Assembly: GCF_004364345.1 (NCBI RefSeq)
Contig: NZ_SOCA01000001.1
Span: forward strand, 930,001 to 994,000
Direction of reading: 5' to 3'
Length of the DNA: 64,000 bases
Origin: Prosthecobacter fusiformis
GTDB lineage: Bacteria; Verrucomicrobiota; Verrucomicrobiia; Verrucomicrobiales; Verrucomicrobiaceae
This document shows positions 33,685 to 42,333 of this stretch, in pieces; position 1 is the stretch's first letter; each line of letters opens with the position of its first letter. Both the position numbers and the translations under genes were made by a program. Below the pieces are notes generated by a model that did not search any database, was not told the origin of the DNA, and was given only the letters and a program-made list of their open reading frames with translations.

Positions 33685-35280
33685 ATGAAATCCACCGTCG
33701 TTTTTGGCTTCCTGGGCACCTCTCTGGACCGCGCACAAGGCGCTGACCGCTGGTCGCGCTGGCGGCCCACGGTCTCCATGTGTCAGCAGGAGGATCTGCT
33801 CATCTCCCGGCTGGAGCTGCTGGTGGAGCCTAAGTTCGCGGCTCTGGCTCAGCAGGTAGCGGCGGACATCCGGCAGGTATCGCCGGAAACCACGGTCGTG
33901 ATGAATGAACTCTGCTTTGCAGACCCATGGGATTTCCAGCTCGTGTATGAAGGGCTTTACGACTTCATAACCAATTATGCGTTCAAGACGGAAAAGGAGG
34001 ATTATCTCATCCACCTGACCACGGGTACGCATGTGGCGCAGATCTGCTGGTTCCTGTTAAACGAGGCCAATTTCATCCCCGCACGCCTGCTCCAAACCTC
34101 CCCTTCCCGCGTCAACGGACGTGATACCAACTCGTCTGGCCGTTATGAGATCATTGACTTGGACCTTTCCAAATATGACCGCCTGGCCACACGCTTCGCC
34201 CAGGAGCAGGAGAAGACTCTCGATTTCCTCAAAAGCGGCATCGCCACGAAGAGCAAGGCCTTTAACATGCTCATCGGCCAGATCGAACTGGTGGCGGTGA
34301 ATTCCAAAGCACCCATGCTCATCATGGGCCCCACTGGCGCAGGCAAGTCCCTACTGACCTCGCGCATCTATGACCTGCGCTGCAGCCGCGCTGGCCTAAC
34401 AGGAAGGTTTGTCGAAGTGAACTGCGCCACCCTGCGCGGCGACCAGGCCATGAGCGCCCTTTTTGGCCATCGGCGCGGTGCTTTCACCGGCGCGCAAGCT
34501 GACCGCCCAGGCTTGCTCAAAGAGGCGGACAAAGGCCTCATCTTCCTGGATGAAATCGGCGAACTCGGCCTGGATGAACAAGCCATGCTGCTACGCGCTC
34601 TCGAGGACAAAACCTTCCTGCCTCTAGGCTCGGACAAAGCAGTCTCCAGTGACTTCCAACTCATCGCCGGCACCAACCGCGACCTCCGTGCGGAAGTGGC
34701 CGCAGGCAAATTTCGTGATGATCTGTTGGCGCGTATCAATCTGTGGACCTTCACCTTACCCAGCCTGGCAGAGCGGCGCGAAGATCTGAGCGCGAACCTG
34801 GACTTCGAACTGGAACGTTATGCCAAATCTCACCGCCGCCAAGTGCGCTTCAACAAAGAAGCCCGTGAAGCCTTCCTGAAATTCGCCCGCAGTCCCGAAG
34901 CCACCTGGAGCGCGAATTTTCGCGATCTCAATGCCGCCGTGACCCGCATGGCCACACTAGCCCCCAAAGGCCGCATCACCGTTGAATGCGTGGATCAAGA
35001 AAAAGCCCGCCTGATGCAGGGCTGGGGCGACGGCACAGGAAAGAGAAAGCAGTTGGAAACCTCTTTCTGCGGCCTGGACATCTCCAAGCTTGATCCCTTT
35101 GACCAGGTGCAACTGGAGTATGTGCTGGGCGTCTGTCGTGAAAGCAAAACCATGTCCGACGCCGGACGGAAACTCTTCTCCATCTCCCGCCTCAGCAAGA
35201 CCAAATCCAACGATGCCGACCGCCTGAAAAAGTACCTGGCCCGGTTCGAACTCACCTGGGATAAAATATCTGGGGCGTGA
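33685..35280 (+). CDS. rtcR: RtcR sigma-54-dependent activator of the RNA-repair operon
   Basis: A 531-residue bacterial enhancer-binding protein. Residues 1-185 are the RtcR-type sensor, distantly like CARF domains (VVFGFLGTSLDRAQGADRWSRWRP, HLTTGTHVAQICWFL), thought to bind an RNA end or cyclic nucleotide ligand. The AAA+ domain follows: Walker A GPTGAGKS at 215-222, sigma-54 contact loop GAFTGA at 265-270, Walker B LIFLDE at 285-290. The C-terminus (about 440-531) is helical with a DNA-binding helix-turn-helix near VCRESKTMSDAGRKLF. It sits 248 bases from rsr in divergent orientation, the standard rtc arrangement. Confidence 0.96.
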   Translation: MKSTVVFGFLGTSLDRAQGADRWSRWRPTVSMCQQEDLLISRLELLVEPKFAALAQQVAADIRQVSPETTVVMNELCFADPWDFQLVYEGLYDFITNYAFKTEKEDYLIHLTTGTHVAQICWFLLNEANFIPARLLQTSPSRVNGRDTNSSGRYEIIDLDLSKYDRLATRFAQEQEKTLDFLKSGIATKSKAFNMLIGQIELVAVNSKAPMLIMGPTGAGKSLLTSRIYDLRCSRAGLTGRFVEVNCATLRGDQAMSALFGHRRGAFTGAQADRPGLLKEADKGLIFLDEIGELGLDEQAMLLRALEDKTFLPLGSDKAVSSDFQLIAGTNRDLRAEVAAGKFRDDLLARINLWTFTLPSLAERREDLSANLDFELERYAKSHRRQVRFNKEAREAFLKFARSPEATWSANFRDLNAAVTRMATLAPKGRITVECVDQEKARLMQGWGDGTGKRKQLETSFCGLDISKLDPFDQVQLEYVLGVCRESKTMSDAGRKLFSISRLSKTKSNDADRLKKYLARFELTWDKISGA

Positions 35281-35302
35281 GACCTGAGTATCGAGCATGG
35301 GG

Positions 35303-35321
35303 CACAGGCGTCCCGCCTGTG
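35303..35321. terminator. hairpin after rtcR (CACAGGCG-TCC-CGCCTGTG)
   Basis: A perfect 8-bp stem with a three-base loop begins 23 bases after the rtcR stop and is followed by GATATTTTCC. It may terminate rtcR. The same ACAGGCGTCC-CGCCTGT palindrome is also a common intergenic repeat type in this lineage as far as I know, so it may be a repeat doing double duty. Confidence 0.55.
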
Positions 35322-35344
35322 GATATTTTCCGATGTGTCTCCAT

Positions 35345-35791
35345 TTAGCGCGCCTCCAAGGCATCCGCCACGGCAGGCTCGAGCTCCCTGGAGCCATCAC
35401 CCCCCAGTTTTTCATCCAGGGCTTCGAGGCGGTGGATCAAATCAGCAATGTGCTTGCGCGGATACATGCCCCCCGCAGGCTGGCAAAAGTGCGTGCGGCA
35501 GCCAAAGGGACGGTGCATATAAATGGTGCACCTCCCGTCTTTGCCCAGCAGCGGGCAGGCTCCCTCAGGATGAGACTTGATGACCTTGCGGCCACTCGCA
35601 CGCACCCCCTGGGCAGCATAAACAGCCTCACCCAAGGTGAGAAATGGCGTCTTTCCTGTGAGCCTGAAATGGCAGCATTGCGTGCGCATCTGGCAGTCCC
35701 GATCAAGCGGACGCTTTTCCAGCTCCGCATACACGGCTTTCACCTCATCCAAGGTGGCGCGGAGCGCGGGATCAGGCTGCTTTCTGGCCAC
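35345..35791 (-). CDS. YkgJ-family cysteine-cluster protein
   Basis: A 148-residue protein with a Zn/Fe-binding cysteine cluster. The cysteines are in CQMRTQCCHF (about 32-40), ACPLLGKDGRCTIYMHRPFGCRTHFC (about 77-105). The spacing matches UPF0153/YkgJ proteins, which are thought to bind a metal cluster. No function is settled for the family. It starts 6 bases after the stop of the Wza-like gene on the minus strand, so it is probably read from the same message, without an obvious functional link to polysaccharide export. Confidence 0.86.
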   Translation of the reverse strand: MARKQPDPALRATLDEVKAVYAELEKRPLDRDCQMRTQCCHFRLTGKTPFLTLGEAVYAAQGVRASGRKVIKSHPEGACPLLGKDGRCTIYMHRPFGCRTHFCQPAGGMYPRKHIADLIHRLEALDEKLGGDGSRELEPAVADALEAR

Positions 35792-35796
35792 AGCAG

Positions 35797-36360
35797 TTAC
35801 TCCGGCACAATGATCTGGTCATCCGGCTGCACAGCCACATCCACCGCAGGATTGCCGATTCCGGTCGAGAGATTATGAATCGTCGGCGGACGGCCACCAC
35901 GCAGCAGCTTCACTTTTCTCATGCTGCCGAAGGGTGTCGGGCCACCTGCGGACATGATGGCGCGGGAAAGCGTCATCCCTTGCTGATAAGGAACCCCACC
36001 AGGCTTGTTCACGCCCGTGACTGTCACCTGCCGCATCGTCGCATCCCCCACGCTGTCGATGGAGACCAACACGTTCGGACGCGTATAAATTTCCCGGCTG
36101 ATGTAAGTCTGCTCAATGCTGCGCTGAAGAGCCGAAGGTTTCAGGCCATTGGCACGCACCTCACCAATGTGCAGGAGGTTGATGGTCCCATTATCACTCA
36201 CCGTATAGACACCGCGGATCTGCGACACTTCATTGTCAGGAATAGCCCCCACGGAAATAGTGATGCGGTCTCCTGCACGCAACGGCAGTTCACCGCTTTG
36301 AGCATAGGCCTCAGGCATCAAAAGAGCTGCCACAGCCAGGATCAGTAAGAACGTTTTCAT
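35797..36360 (-). CDS. Wza-like polysaccharide biosynthesis/export protein
   Basis: A 187-residue exported protein; the start at 36360 gives signal peptide MKTFLLILAVAALLMPEAYA. Residues 24-110 form the Poly_export domain (LRAGDRITISVGAIPDNEVSQIRGVYTVSDNGTINLLHIGEV). A SLBB-like segment follows (VTVTGVNKPGGVPYQQGMTLSRAIMSAGG). It lacks a lipobox cysteine and the C-terminal helix of true Wza, so it may be a periplasmic collar that works with the beta-barrel encoded at 38682. It lies directly downstream of the Wzc-type kinase. Confidence 0.9.
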   Translation of the reverse strand: MKTFLLILAVAALLMPEAYAQSGELPLRAGDRITISVGAIPDNEVSQIRGVYTVSDNGTINLLHIGEVRANGLKPSALQRSIEQTYISREIYTRPNVLVSIDSVGDATMRQVTVTGVNKPGGVPYQQGMTLSRAIMSAGGPTPFGSMRKVKLLRGGRPPTIHNLSTGIGNPAVDVAVQPDDQIIVPE

Positions 36361-36378
36361 GACGACAATAAACACGAG

Positions 36379-38571
36379 TTAGAACAAATCTCCACGGGAA
36401 CCGTTCGATGGGGCTGAGACGGCCTTGGCAACTTGGCCGGGCGCGACCTGCTTTTTACGTTTCTCCGGCTTGTGCCCAGCCGGAGCGGCCGTGTTGTTAG
36501 GCGAGTAGTAGGTGTAGTAACTGGTGTAATACTGGTACTGGGAATCGCTCCGCAGATCCACATTGTTCAGTACCACGCCGAGGACGGTCCCGCCCACGTT
36601 TTCCACAGTCTGCTTCACCCGCAGGAGCATGTGACGCGGTAGCTTGCGATGCTGCACCACGATGAGAGTCAGATCCGCTTCATTGGCCAGCACCGAGGCA
36701 TCGCTCACGCCAAGAATGGGTGGAGAATCAATAAGAACCAGATCGAAACGGCTCTTCGCATCGGCGATCAGCTCTGACATGCGCTGGGAGTTCAGCACGC
36801 CGGCACTGTCCGCTGGTAGCATGCCGCTAGGCAGAAAGTATAAATTCTCCACGGGTGTCCGCACCACCACTTCCTCCAGTTGCACATTCGTGGTCAGATA
36901 ATTGGTCAGACCCACTGCATTGCTCACATCGAAAAGCGTGTGCATGCGCGGACGGCGCAGGTCAGCATCGATTAACAGCACACTGTATCCCCCTTGAGCA
37001 CAGACAAAGGCCAGATTGCAAAGCGTGGTGGACTTCCCTTCCCCGGCACCACCGCTAGTTACAGTGATGCAATTGGCATCAGGATTACGGCGGTTAAACT
37101 CAATGTTAGTCCGCAGGATGCGGTAAGCTTCCGCATCGGGATTGAATCCACTGGCACGATGCAAAACGGCGACATCTTTCGGGATGACCGCCAGCACCGG
37201 CACGCCCAGGAATTTTTCCACATCATCCAGACTCTTCACGGAAGTGTCCATGTATTCCAAAAAGAAGGCCAGCCCGATTCCCAGCATGAGCCCCAGCACG
37301 CCGCCCAGGACAAGATTAAGCGCGACATTGGGCTTGGCAGGCTTCCCTTCAGGAGTCGCGATGGCATAGATCGTGGCCGGGGATTTCACCAGTTCCAGCC
37401 CTGCCTTCGTTTCGAAGTAGCTGGACTTCAATTGCAGCAGCAGATTCTCAATGTAAGCCACATCATCCACCGCCGTTTTATAATCGGTCTGGGCAGACTG
37501 CTGGTCGAACATCTCCTTCTCCGCATCCTCGTTGGAGCTTTGAAGGGCCGTATGCCGCTTGATGGCAAATTCTAGCCGGGTCTGTAGAGCCGCTACGTGA
37601 GACTTCACGGCATCAAGAATAAGCTGCTTGGACAGGATGATCTGGCTATCCACGCCGATCACCTCCGGATGCTTCCTGCCACGTCCCGCATTCACCAAAC
37701 CTTCTCTCGTGACCTGTAGCTTATTCAAGTCCGCCATCATGCCAGTGACGTTGGTATTCTCCAGCTTCAAGCCAGAGGCACGTGAAACCAGTTCATCCCC
37801 TTCCAGCTTGCTCAGTTCATCGATTTCTGCCCGCAGCGACTGCACCTCCAGGTCCGCTTGCAGCAGGGCCTGCTCACGGCTCATGACCATGGATTCTTCT
37901 TTCGTCCTCAAGGTGGAACCAGGAGCCGTGGAATTGGAACCGTTGGAAAACCATTCACCTACAATCCCCCCCTTTTTCCGCGCTTCCTGCATCTTCAACC
38001 GCGCTTGATCGCGGAGCTGTTCTTGCTCAGAAATCTGCTGGCCCAGCATGGTCAGCGCATCCTGCTTTTGCTTGGATTCCACTTCCACACGGCGGGTCAT
38101 ATAACTCTGAGCCACCGCATTCGCGATCTCCGCCGCTGCCCCAGGTTCCTGATCGTAAAATTCAATCGTGACAAAGTCCGAACGCACACTGGACTGTGTA
38201 TCCAGGTTTCCCCTCAGTTTGGCCAGGGCAGCTTGGCGGTTCGGCATCGACCAGCGTTTTTGCAGGTCCAGTTTGTCCACCACCGGATAGAGAGTTTCCG
38301 GTTTCGTGATGCTCTCAAATTCATTTTTGATGACCACGTCACTGGGTGCCATGAAGTCATCCGTACTGCGCTGAAAGACCTGCACTTTGTTTTGCATGCG
38401 CTCGATCTTCATCTCCACCAAGCCCCGATACTTCCTGGGCATGATGTAAGTGATGATGGCCGCGGTCGCAAAGACCAGGAGAAAAGAGAGGATGATCAGC
38501 CCAAAGCGATTGCGAATGACCTGCCAGGAATCAATGGCTTGCTGCTGGAGCTCGTTGCCGGTGTCACGCAT
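36379..38571 (-). CDS. Wzc-type polysaccharide co-polymerase/tyrosine autokinase
   Basis: A 730-residue inner-membrane BY-kinase. N-terminal Wzz domain after a first membrane span (FGLIILSFLLVFATAAIITYI, about 28-48), a long periplasmic coiled coil (about 180-400, with QEQLRDQARLKMQEARKKGG), and a GNVR-type region. A second span is VALNLVLGGVLGLMLGIGLAFF. The cytoplasmic kinase has Walker A GGAGEGKST, Walker A' VLLIDADLRRP, and Walker B FDLVLIDSPPILG. A tyrosine cluster (YQYYTSYYTYYS) near residue 680 is the autophosphorylation tail. It controls chain length and export of an exopolysaccharide. It is first of a unit with the Wza-like gene 18 bases downstream. Confidence 0.94.
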   Translation of the reverse strand: MRDTGNELQQQAIDSWQVIRNRFGLIILSFLLVFATAAIITYIMPRKYRGLVEMKIERMQNKVQVFQRSTDDFMAPSDVVIKNEFESITKPETLYPVVDKLDLQKRWSMPNRQAALAKLRGNLDTQSSVRSDFVTIEFYDQEPGAAAEIANAVAQSYMTRRVEVESKQKQDALTMLGQQISEQEQLRDQARLKMQEARKKGGIVGEWFSNGSNSTAPGSTLRTKEESMVMSREQALLQADLEVQSLRAEIDELSKLEGDELVSRASGLKLENTNVTGMMADLNKLQVTREGLVNAGRGRKHPEVIGVDSQIILSKQLILDAVKSHVAALQTRLEFAIKRHTALQSSNEDAEKEMFDQQSAQTDYKTAVDDVAYIENLLLQLKSSYFETKAGLELVKSPATIYAIATPEGKPAKPNVALNLVLGGVLGLMLGIGLAFFLEYMDTSVKSLDDVEKFLGVPVLAVIPKDVAVLHRASGFNPDAEAYRILRTNIEFNRRNPDANCITVTSGGAGEGKSTTLCNLAFVCAQGGYSVLLIDADLRRPRMHTLFDVSNAVGLTNYLTTNVQLEEVVVRTPVENLYFLPSGMLPADSAGVLNSQRMSELIADAKSRFDLVLIDSPPILGVSDASVLANEADLTLIVVQHRKLPRHMLLRVKQTVENVGGTVLGVVLNNVDLRSDSQYQYYTSYYTYYSPNNTAAPAGHKPEKRKKQVAPGQVAKAVSAPSNGSRGDLF

Positions 38572-38681
38572 AGCAATATTGATTATCTGGAAAAGTTAGG
38601 CAATCGTCAGCTTATCAACTCGCCAGTGGCGGATTAAAACCGGTCACTGGCGTGGGAGTGGGCTGTGAGGGTAAGGGGCTT

Positions 38682-39878
38682 TTAGAAAGATGCAGTCATG
38701 CCCAGAGAGATGTTGTTGCGGTCAAATTCACGCAACGAATCATCCGACTTGAGAATCGAATAAGAATACCGGGCATCGAGAGCAAGGTTTTCGAGCAACT
38801 GGTAGGAAAGACCGGTGGAAAGCAGCAACGAATGCTCCGCCACATCGGTTCCACCGCCACTGTCAAAGGTGCTGTATGCATACGAGACACCAGCATTGAC
38901 TCCCACCCGCTTGGTGACTTGGTGATTCACATTCAGACCCGTGCGGACTGCATACCGGGTATCGAATCCGCCGAGTTCAGAGGAATCATACCCCACAGAG
39001 CCAAACCAGCGTGCAGTCGTCTGCCGTGCCACCAGGTAGCTGAGGGCCATTTCACCATACGGAGAGGTGTTTTCAGCCCGGTCAGATTTGAAAAACTCAG
39101 CACCCACACGGAAGGAACCGGAAACGCGCTCACTCCAGGCATGGTCCACGCCTGCCAGGACAAAGTGTGAAGTGGCATCCACATCATCACGTTCCCGATA
39201 ATCGGTGATCCGGTAACGGTATTCTGCGGCAAGGCTCGTACGCTTGGTCAGCGCATAGCTGAACTGCTGGGCGATCAGCACCGAAAGGCGGTCTTCCAGG
39301 CCGGACACCGCATCGTCCTCATAAGAAATGCCATCCACCGTCACCGATGTCGTCGTGGAAAAACGCTGGGACCAGGCATAGCTGACATTGAAGTTATTGA
39401 ACCCGTAAAGGTATTGCCCGTTATACAGTGTCGTCGAGGCCCCTGTCGCCACGTTGGGCTCTGCCTCATAAGTGAGGTAAAAATTATTGCTGATTTTCAG
39501 CCTCTGGGAAAGCTGGTGGGCCACGTTAAAGGCCACCCGCGCATTATAAAAGGTATCGTCATAACGAGGAATACCGTCCAGATAATGAATGGCACCCACA
39601 TCCACCGCCATGCTCCAGGGGGTGGTCGGGTCTGCGTCTGCATACGTCACCCCAAGGCCACCCTGGAGATAATAAGACTCGAAATCCTGGAGAAACGGTG
39701 ATGGCACCGAGTAGCTGAGGGAATCATAACCGGTGCGACCAGTGATGCTCCACGTCAGGGGCTGACTCTCATCAAAATCACCCGAAAAATCCCGAACAGC
39801 TGTCAGCCCTTGGGAAAAGACCGACATCGCCGAAAGGGCCAAAAAGGCCGTCACAGACAAGGTGTGAGTAAGTCGCAT
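38682..39878 (-). CDS. outer-membrane beta-barrel protein of the export locus
   Basis: A 398-residue protein with a signal peptide (LSVTAFLALSAMSVFSQG). It is a run of alternating amphipathic strands rich in Tyr, Ser and Arg (RYRITDYRERDD, YLVARQTTARWFGSVGYDSSELGGF), ending NISLGMTASF with a terminal Phe for outer-membrane insertion. It resembles the putative beta-barrel porin family found beside Wzc/Wza genes in Verrucomicrobia and Planctomycetes. It would give the missing outer-membrane pore for the polysaccharide. It is 110 bases upstream of the kinase gene on the same strand. Confidence 0.83.
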   Translation of the reverse strand: MRLTHTLSVTAFLALSAMSVFSQGLTAVRDFSGDFDESQPLTWSITGRTGYDSLSYSVPSPFLQDFESYYLQGGLGVTYADADPTTPWSMAVDVGAIHYLDGIPRYDDTFYNARVAFNVAHQLSQRLKISNNFYLTYEAEPNVATGASTTLYNGQYLYGFNNFNVSYAWSQRFSTTTSVTVDGISYEDDAVSGLEDRLSVLIAQQFSYALTKRTSLAAEYRYRITDYRERDDVDATSHFVLAGVDHAWSERVSGSFRVGAEFFKSDRAENTSPYGEMALSYLVARQTTARWFGSVGYDSSELGGFDTRYAVRTGLNVNHQVTKRVGVNAGVSYAYSTFDSGGGTDVAEHSLLLSTGLSYQLLENLALDARYSYSILKSDDSLREFDRNNISLGMTASF

Positions 39879-39927
39879 AGTCGGGGAATGCTACAGTTAG
39901 AGGAAATCTAAGTCCAGATAGCCGGGT

Positions 39928-40491
39928 TCAGGGCGTGCAGTTGCACGGCGAAGTTGGCACGTTATGGCACTTGCGATGCTTGGGATCACAAGGAACGAAG
40001 CCTGTTGGAGGCGGCTGGATCAGATACACACCGCGGATGCTTGGAGACATGATGAACTCCTCTTCAGGCGGGGCAACTGGCAGCGGATTCTTGTCAGGAT
40101 TTTTTCCAGAGTCCGTCAGCTCATCGGAAGGCACTATCGCCACATTCGTAACGGCTGCTCCTGGAGAAATGGCAGACGCGCAATCCATGATCACGCCAGA
40201 CATTTTTGGTGCGACCGAGATACCCGTCTGTACAATCTGGTTCACGAGTGCACTGTCCGCCTGGGTGGCGAGGATAGCCGCCTTGATGATTTCGCAGGCG
40301 CAGGATTCATTGATAACCAGCGCATCCTCTACAATCATCAGAGCCTTTGACGGATCTTTTTGGATGGCAGCAGACACGTCCGCTGAGATCTCATTACAAC
40401 TGCCTGACTGCCCGTGAACGAGCGTAGAATTGGCGGAAAAAGCCAGCCCTAAAAGGCAGATTGCGAGGCGAGGAGCGCTCATAACTCTCAT
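39928..40491 (-). CDS. secreted protein of unknown function
   Basis: A 187-residue protein. The start at 40491 (MRVMSAPRLAICLLGLAFSANSTLVHGQ) gives a signal peptide; 40482 is an alternative. The mature part has a helical section with paired cysteines (SCNEISADVSAAI, ESCACEIIKAAILATQADS), the region MDCASAISPGAAVTNVAI, then a low-complexity linker. The C-terminus is Cys-rich (CDPKHRKCHNVPTSPCNC). The EDALVINESC...VNQIVQTGISVAPK layout recurs in verrucomicrobial secreted proteins near EPS loci, but I do not know a named family. It lies upstream of the beta-barrel gene (49 bases). Confidence 0.68.
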   Translation of the reverse strand: MRVMSAPRLAICLLGLAFSANSTLVHGQSGSCNEISADVSAAIQKDPSKALMIVEDALVINESCACEIIKAAILATQADSALVNQIVQTGISVAPKMSGVIMDCASAISPGAAVTNVAIVPSDELTDSGKNPDKNPLPVAPPEEEFIMSPSIRGVYLIQPPPTGFVPCDPKHRKCHNVPTSPCNCTP

Positions 40492-40523
40492 AACAGGAAG
40501 GGAAATTGTCTGGTTACTACAAC

Positions 40524-40597
40524 TGGAGCGGGTAGTGGGAATCGAACCCACATGGCCAGCTTGGAAGGCTGGAACTTTACCACTAAGCTATACCCGC
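40524..40597 (-). tRNA. tRNA-Gly (anticodon TCC)
   Basis: A full cloverleaf on the minus strand: acceptor GCGGGTA/TACCCGC, D-arm AGCTTAGTGGTAAAGT, anticodon arm CCAGCCTTCCAAGCTGG with TCC in the loop, T-arm GTGGG-TTCGATT-CCCAC. A genomically encoded CCA follows the discriminator T (40524-40526). An ordinary tRNA in normal order, unlike the permuted mimics at 31200-31761. Confidence 0.97.
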
Positions 40598-40908
40598 GAT
40601 TGAAGTTATAATAACCTGCAATATCTAAGACCTGCAAGATATTTTTTAGAATTAGCACAAATTCTTTTAAAATTTAGAAATACTGATAAAACAGAGATTC
40701 CGAATTTCAAAAGAGCCTGCATTTCACTCTTTGGCGAGTAATAGCAGGGCAATAGCATCTGGCAAGGCCCATTTTCAAGTTGTAACCCTGAATCAAAAAT
40801 CTGGTATCAAACAGAAAGGCAAACACGCAAAAGACTCAAATTGTTAACAAATCTTAAAATTATCTGTAAATTTTGTTGACGAGCGTTTCAAACTTTAGTT
40901 CAACCAGC

Positions 40909-40995
40909 ATGTTAAAAAGCATGATCGAAGACCGTGAATTCGGCATGTTTTTCGTCCCGGACAAATTTGGCAGAAAAGTTGCTTTGAAAAAATGA
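40909..40995 (+). CDS. putative 28-residue leader peptide
   Basis: A short frame MLKSMIEDREFGMFFVPDK...FGRKVALKK upstream of the sigma factor gene. It opens at an ATG just after promoter-like sequence and closes at TGA, followed at once by GGAGAAAG. Mixed charged/hydrophobic make-up rather than repeats of one amino acid, so not a classical attenuator peptide. There is no strong ribosome-binding site. Could be a chance ORF. Confidence 0.4.
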   Translation: MLKSMIEDREFGMFFVPDKFGRKVALKK

Positions 40996-41032
40996 GGAGA
41001 AAGTCAGTCATCCTTATGCTAAGCTGCCGACC

Positions 41033-41050
41033 CCCTGTTCTTCAACAGGG
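41033..41050 (+). promoter_or_regulatory. 5' UTR hairpin before the sigma factor
   Basis: CCCTGTT-CTTC-AACAGGG, a perfect 7-bp stem with a four-base loop, 40 bases before the start codon. No T-run follows, so it is not a typical terminator. It is the only strong hairpin in the AT-rich leader. Confidence 0.5.
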
Positions 41051-41089
41051 TGTCAAGAAAAGCAAAACTGCACCGTATTTAAATCTGTA

Positions 41090-41992
41090 ATGTCAAACAT
41101 GGAACTCGACGGAGGTATCAAGATCTACCTGCGGGAGATCGGCAAGACCGACTTGCTGACTCCTGATCAGGAGGTAGAACTCGCCGAGCGCATCAAGCGC
41201 GGCGACCCAGAAGCGCGATCACACATGATCCGCGCCAACCTCCGGCTGGTCGTTAAGATCGCCCAGGATTACGCCAACTATGGCCTGCCACTTCTGGACC
41301 TCATCTCTGAAGGAAACATCGGCCTCATGAAAGCCGTAGAGCGCTTCGACCCTAATAAGGGTGGCAAGCTCTCCACATACGCCGCCTGGTGGATCAAACA
41401 ATCCATCAAGCGCGCTCTGGCCAACCAGTCCAAGACCATCCGCCTGCCTGTCCACATGGTGGACAAGATCAGCAAGATGCGCCGTGTCGCCATGGCCATG
41501 TCTGAAGAACTGGGCCGTGAACCCACCGACGACGAACTCTCTGAAGAAATCGGCATCGATCGGGCCAAGCTCAGCCAGCTCAAGGTCGCCTCCATGCGCC
41601 CAGCTTCCCTGGATGCACCCATCAGCGACGACGACAGCACCGAATTCGGTGAAATCGTCGGCGATGAAAATGCGCAGACCCCTTTCGATCTCCTCAGCCA
41701 CAAAAACATGCATGGCCAGTTGGACGGCCTGCTGACCGTGCTGGACGAGCGCGAGCGCAAGATCATCGATGCCCGTTTCGGCCTCGCCGGACAAAAGCCG
41801 CGCACTTTGGAAGAAGTGGGCCAGGAATTCGGCGTCACCCGTGAGCGTATCCGTCAGCTTCAGAACATCGCCCTGCGTAAGCTGCGCCGTGCTCTGCAGA
41901 AGAAGGAAGATCCCATCCCAAAAGCCCTGCGCAACGCCGGTGCAAAAAAGAAGAAAAAAGCCGCCGCAGCCGAAGACAAGCTGCTGGGCTGA
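41090..41992 (+). CDS. RpoD/RpoS-type sigma-70 factor (no region 1.1)
   Basis: A 300-residue sigma factor. Region 1.2 is DGGIKIYLREIGKTDLLTPDQEVELAERI. Region 2 has NLRLVVKIAQDYANYGLPLLDLISEGNIGLMKAVERFDPNKG and YAAWWIKQSIKRALANQSKTIRLPVHM. Region 3 spans about 120-200, and region 4 ends DERERKIIDARFGLAGQ...TLEEVGQEFGVTRERIRQLQNIALRKLRR. It lacks the autoinhibitory region 1.1 of the large RpoD and carries a Lys/Ala tail (AGAKKKKKAAAAEDK). This makes it a group 1/2 sigma factor; whether it is the main vegetative or a stress sigma cannot be told from this window. The start is at 41090, with a second ATG at 41099. Confidence 0.93.
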   Translation: MSNMELDGGIKIYLREIGKTDLLTPDQEVELAERIKRGDPEARSHMIRANLRLVVKIAQDYANYGLPLLDLISEGNIGLMKAVERFDPNKGGKLSTYAAWWIKQSIKRALANQSKTIRLPVHMVDKISKMRRVAMAMSEELGREPTDDELSEEIGIDRAKLSQLKVASMRPASLDAPISDDDSTEFGEIVGDENAQTPFDLLSHKNMHGQLDGLLTVLDERERKIIDARFGLAGQKPRTLEEVGQEFGVTRERIRQLQNIALRKLRRALQKKEDPIPKALRNAGAKKKKKAAAAEDKLLG

Positions 41993-42013
41993 TTTCCGCA
42001 CCCTTCATTCACG

Positions 42014-42044
42014 AAAAAGGCAGGCCGTCATGGCCTGCCTTTTT
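42014..42044. terminator. strong bidirectional rho-independent terminator
   Basis: A perfect 13-bp inverted repeat AAAAAGGCAGGCC-GTCAT-GGCCTGCCTTTTT begins 22 bases after the sigma factor stop. A-run before and T-run after allow it to work in both directions. It also serves the convergent minus-strand gene at 42070. Confidence 0.93.
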
Positions 42045-42069
42045 CATGCTTATCGTTAGGCTTCCGGTT

Positions 42070-42330
42070 TCACTCCTTGGGCAGTAACGTGATCTTTTGC
42101 TTATCCCATCCACGGGGTTTGGCGATGCCCAGGCTGGTCCATTCCATGCCGCTGTCCACCCAGCTCTCGCGCCATTGCCCGTAGCTGATTTCATCATCGT
42201 CATCGCTCACGCCGAACTGGAATCCACAGGCCGGGCAGATCTCATAACTGGGTCCCCCAGAGGCACTGCGCGGCGCTTCTTTTAGTTTGGCAAATCCGCA
42301 GACGGGACAGGAGTAGGCAGGAGTTTTCAT
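42070..42330 (-). CDS. small zinc-ribbon protein
   Basis: An 86-residue protein with two CxxC pairs, YSCPVCGFAKL and CPACGFQFG, that would bind one zinc, followed by an acidic SDDDDEISYGQWRESWVDSGMEW segment and WDKQKITLLPKE. The YxxxRxxWxxxGM part is a recurring feature of small bacterial proteins annotated as hypothetical next to CPxCGF ribbons. No function known. It ends before the bidirectional terminator and begins 4 bases after the next minus-strand gene. Confidence 0.75.
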   Translation of the reverse strand: MKTPAYSCPVCGFAKLKEAPRSASGGPSYEICPACGFQFGVSDDDDEISYGQWRESWVDSGMEWTSLGIAKPRGWDKQKITLLPKE

Positions 42331-42333
42331 GAA

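Larger units (their letters stand above)
40598..41089. other. AT-rich leader region of the sigma factor gene
   Basis: About 490 bases, much richer in A and T than the rest. Promoter-like pairs include TTAACA with TAAATT 17 bases later (40843-40871) and TTGACG at 40876-40881. It contains a 28-codon ORF (40909-40995) and a hairpin (41033-41050). No known riboswitch was recognised. The length and structure suggest a regulated 5' UTR. Confidence 0.6.
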
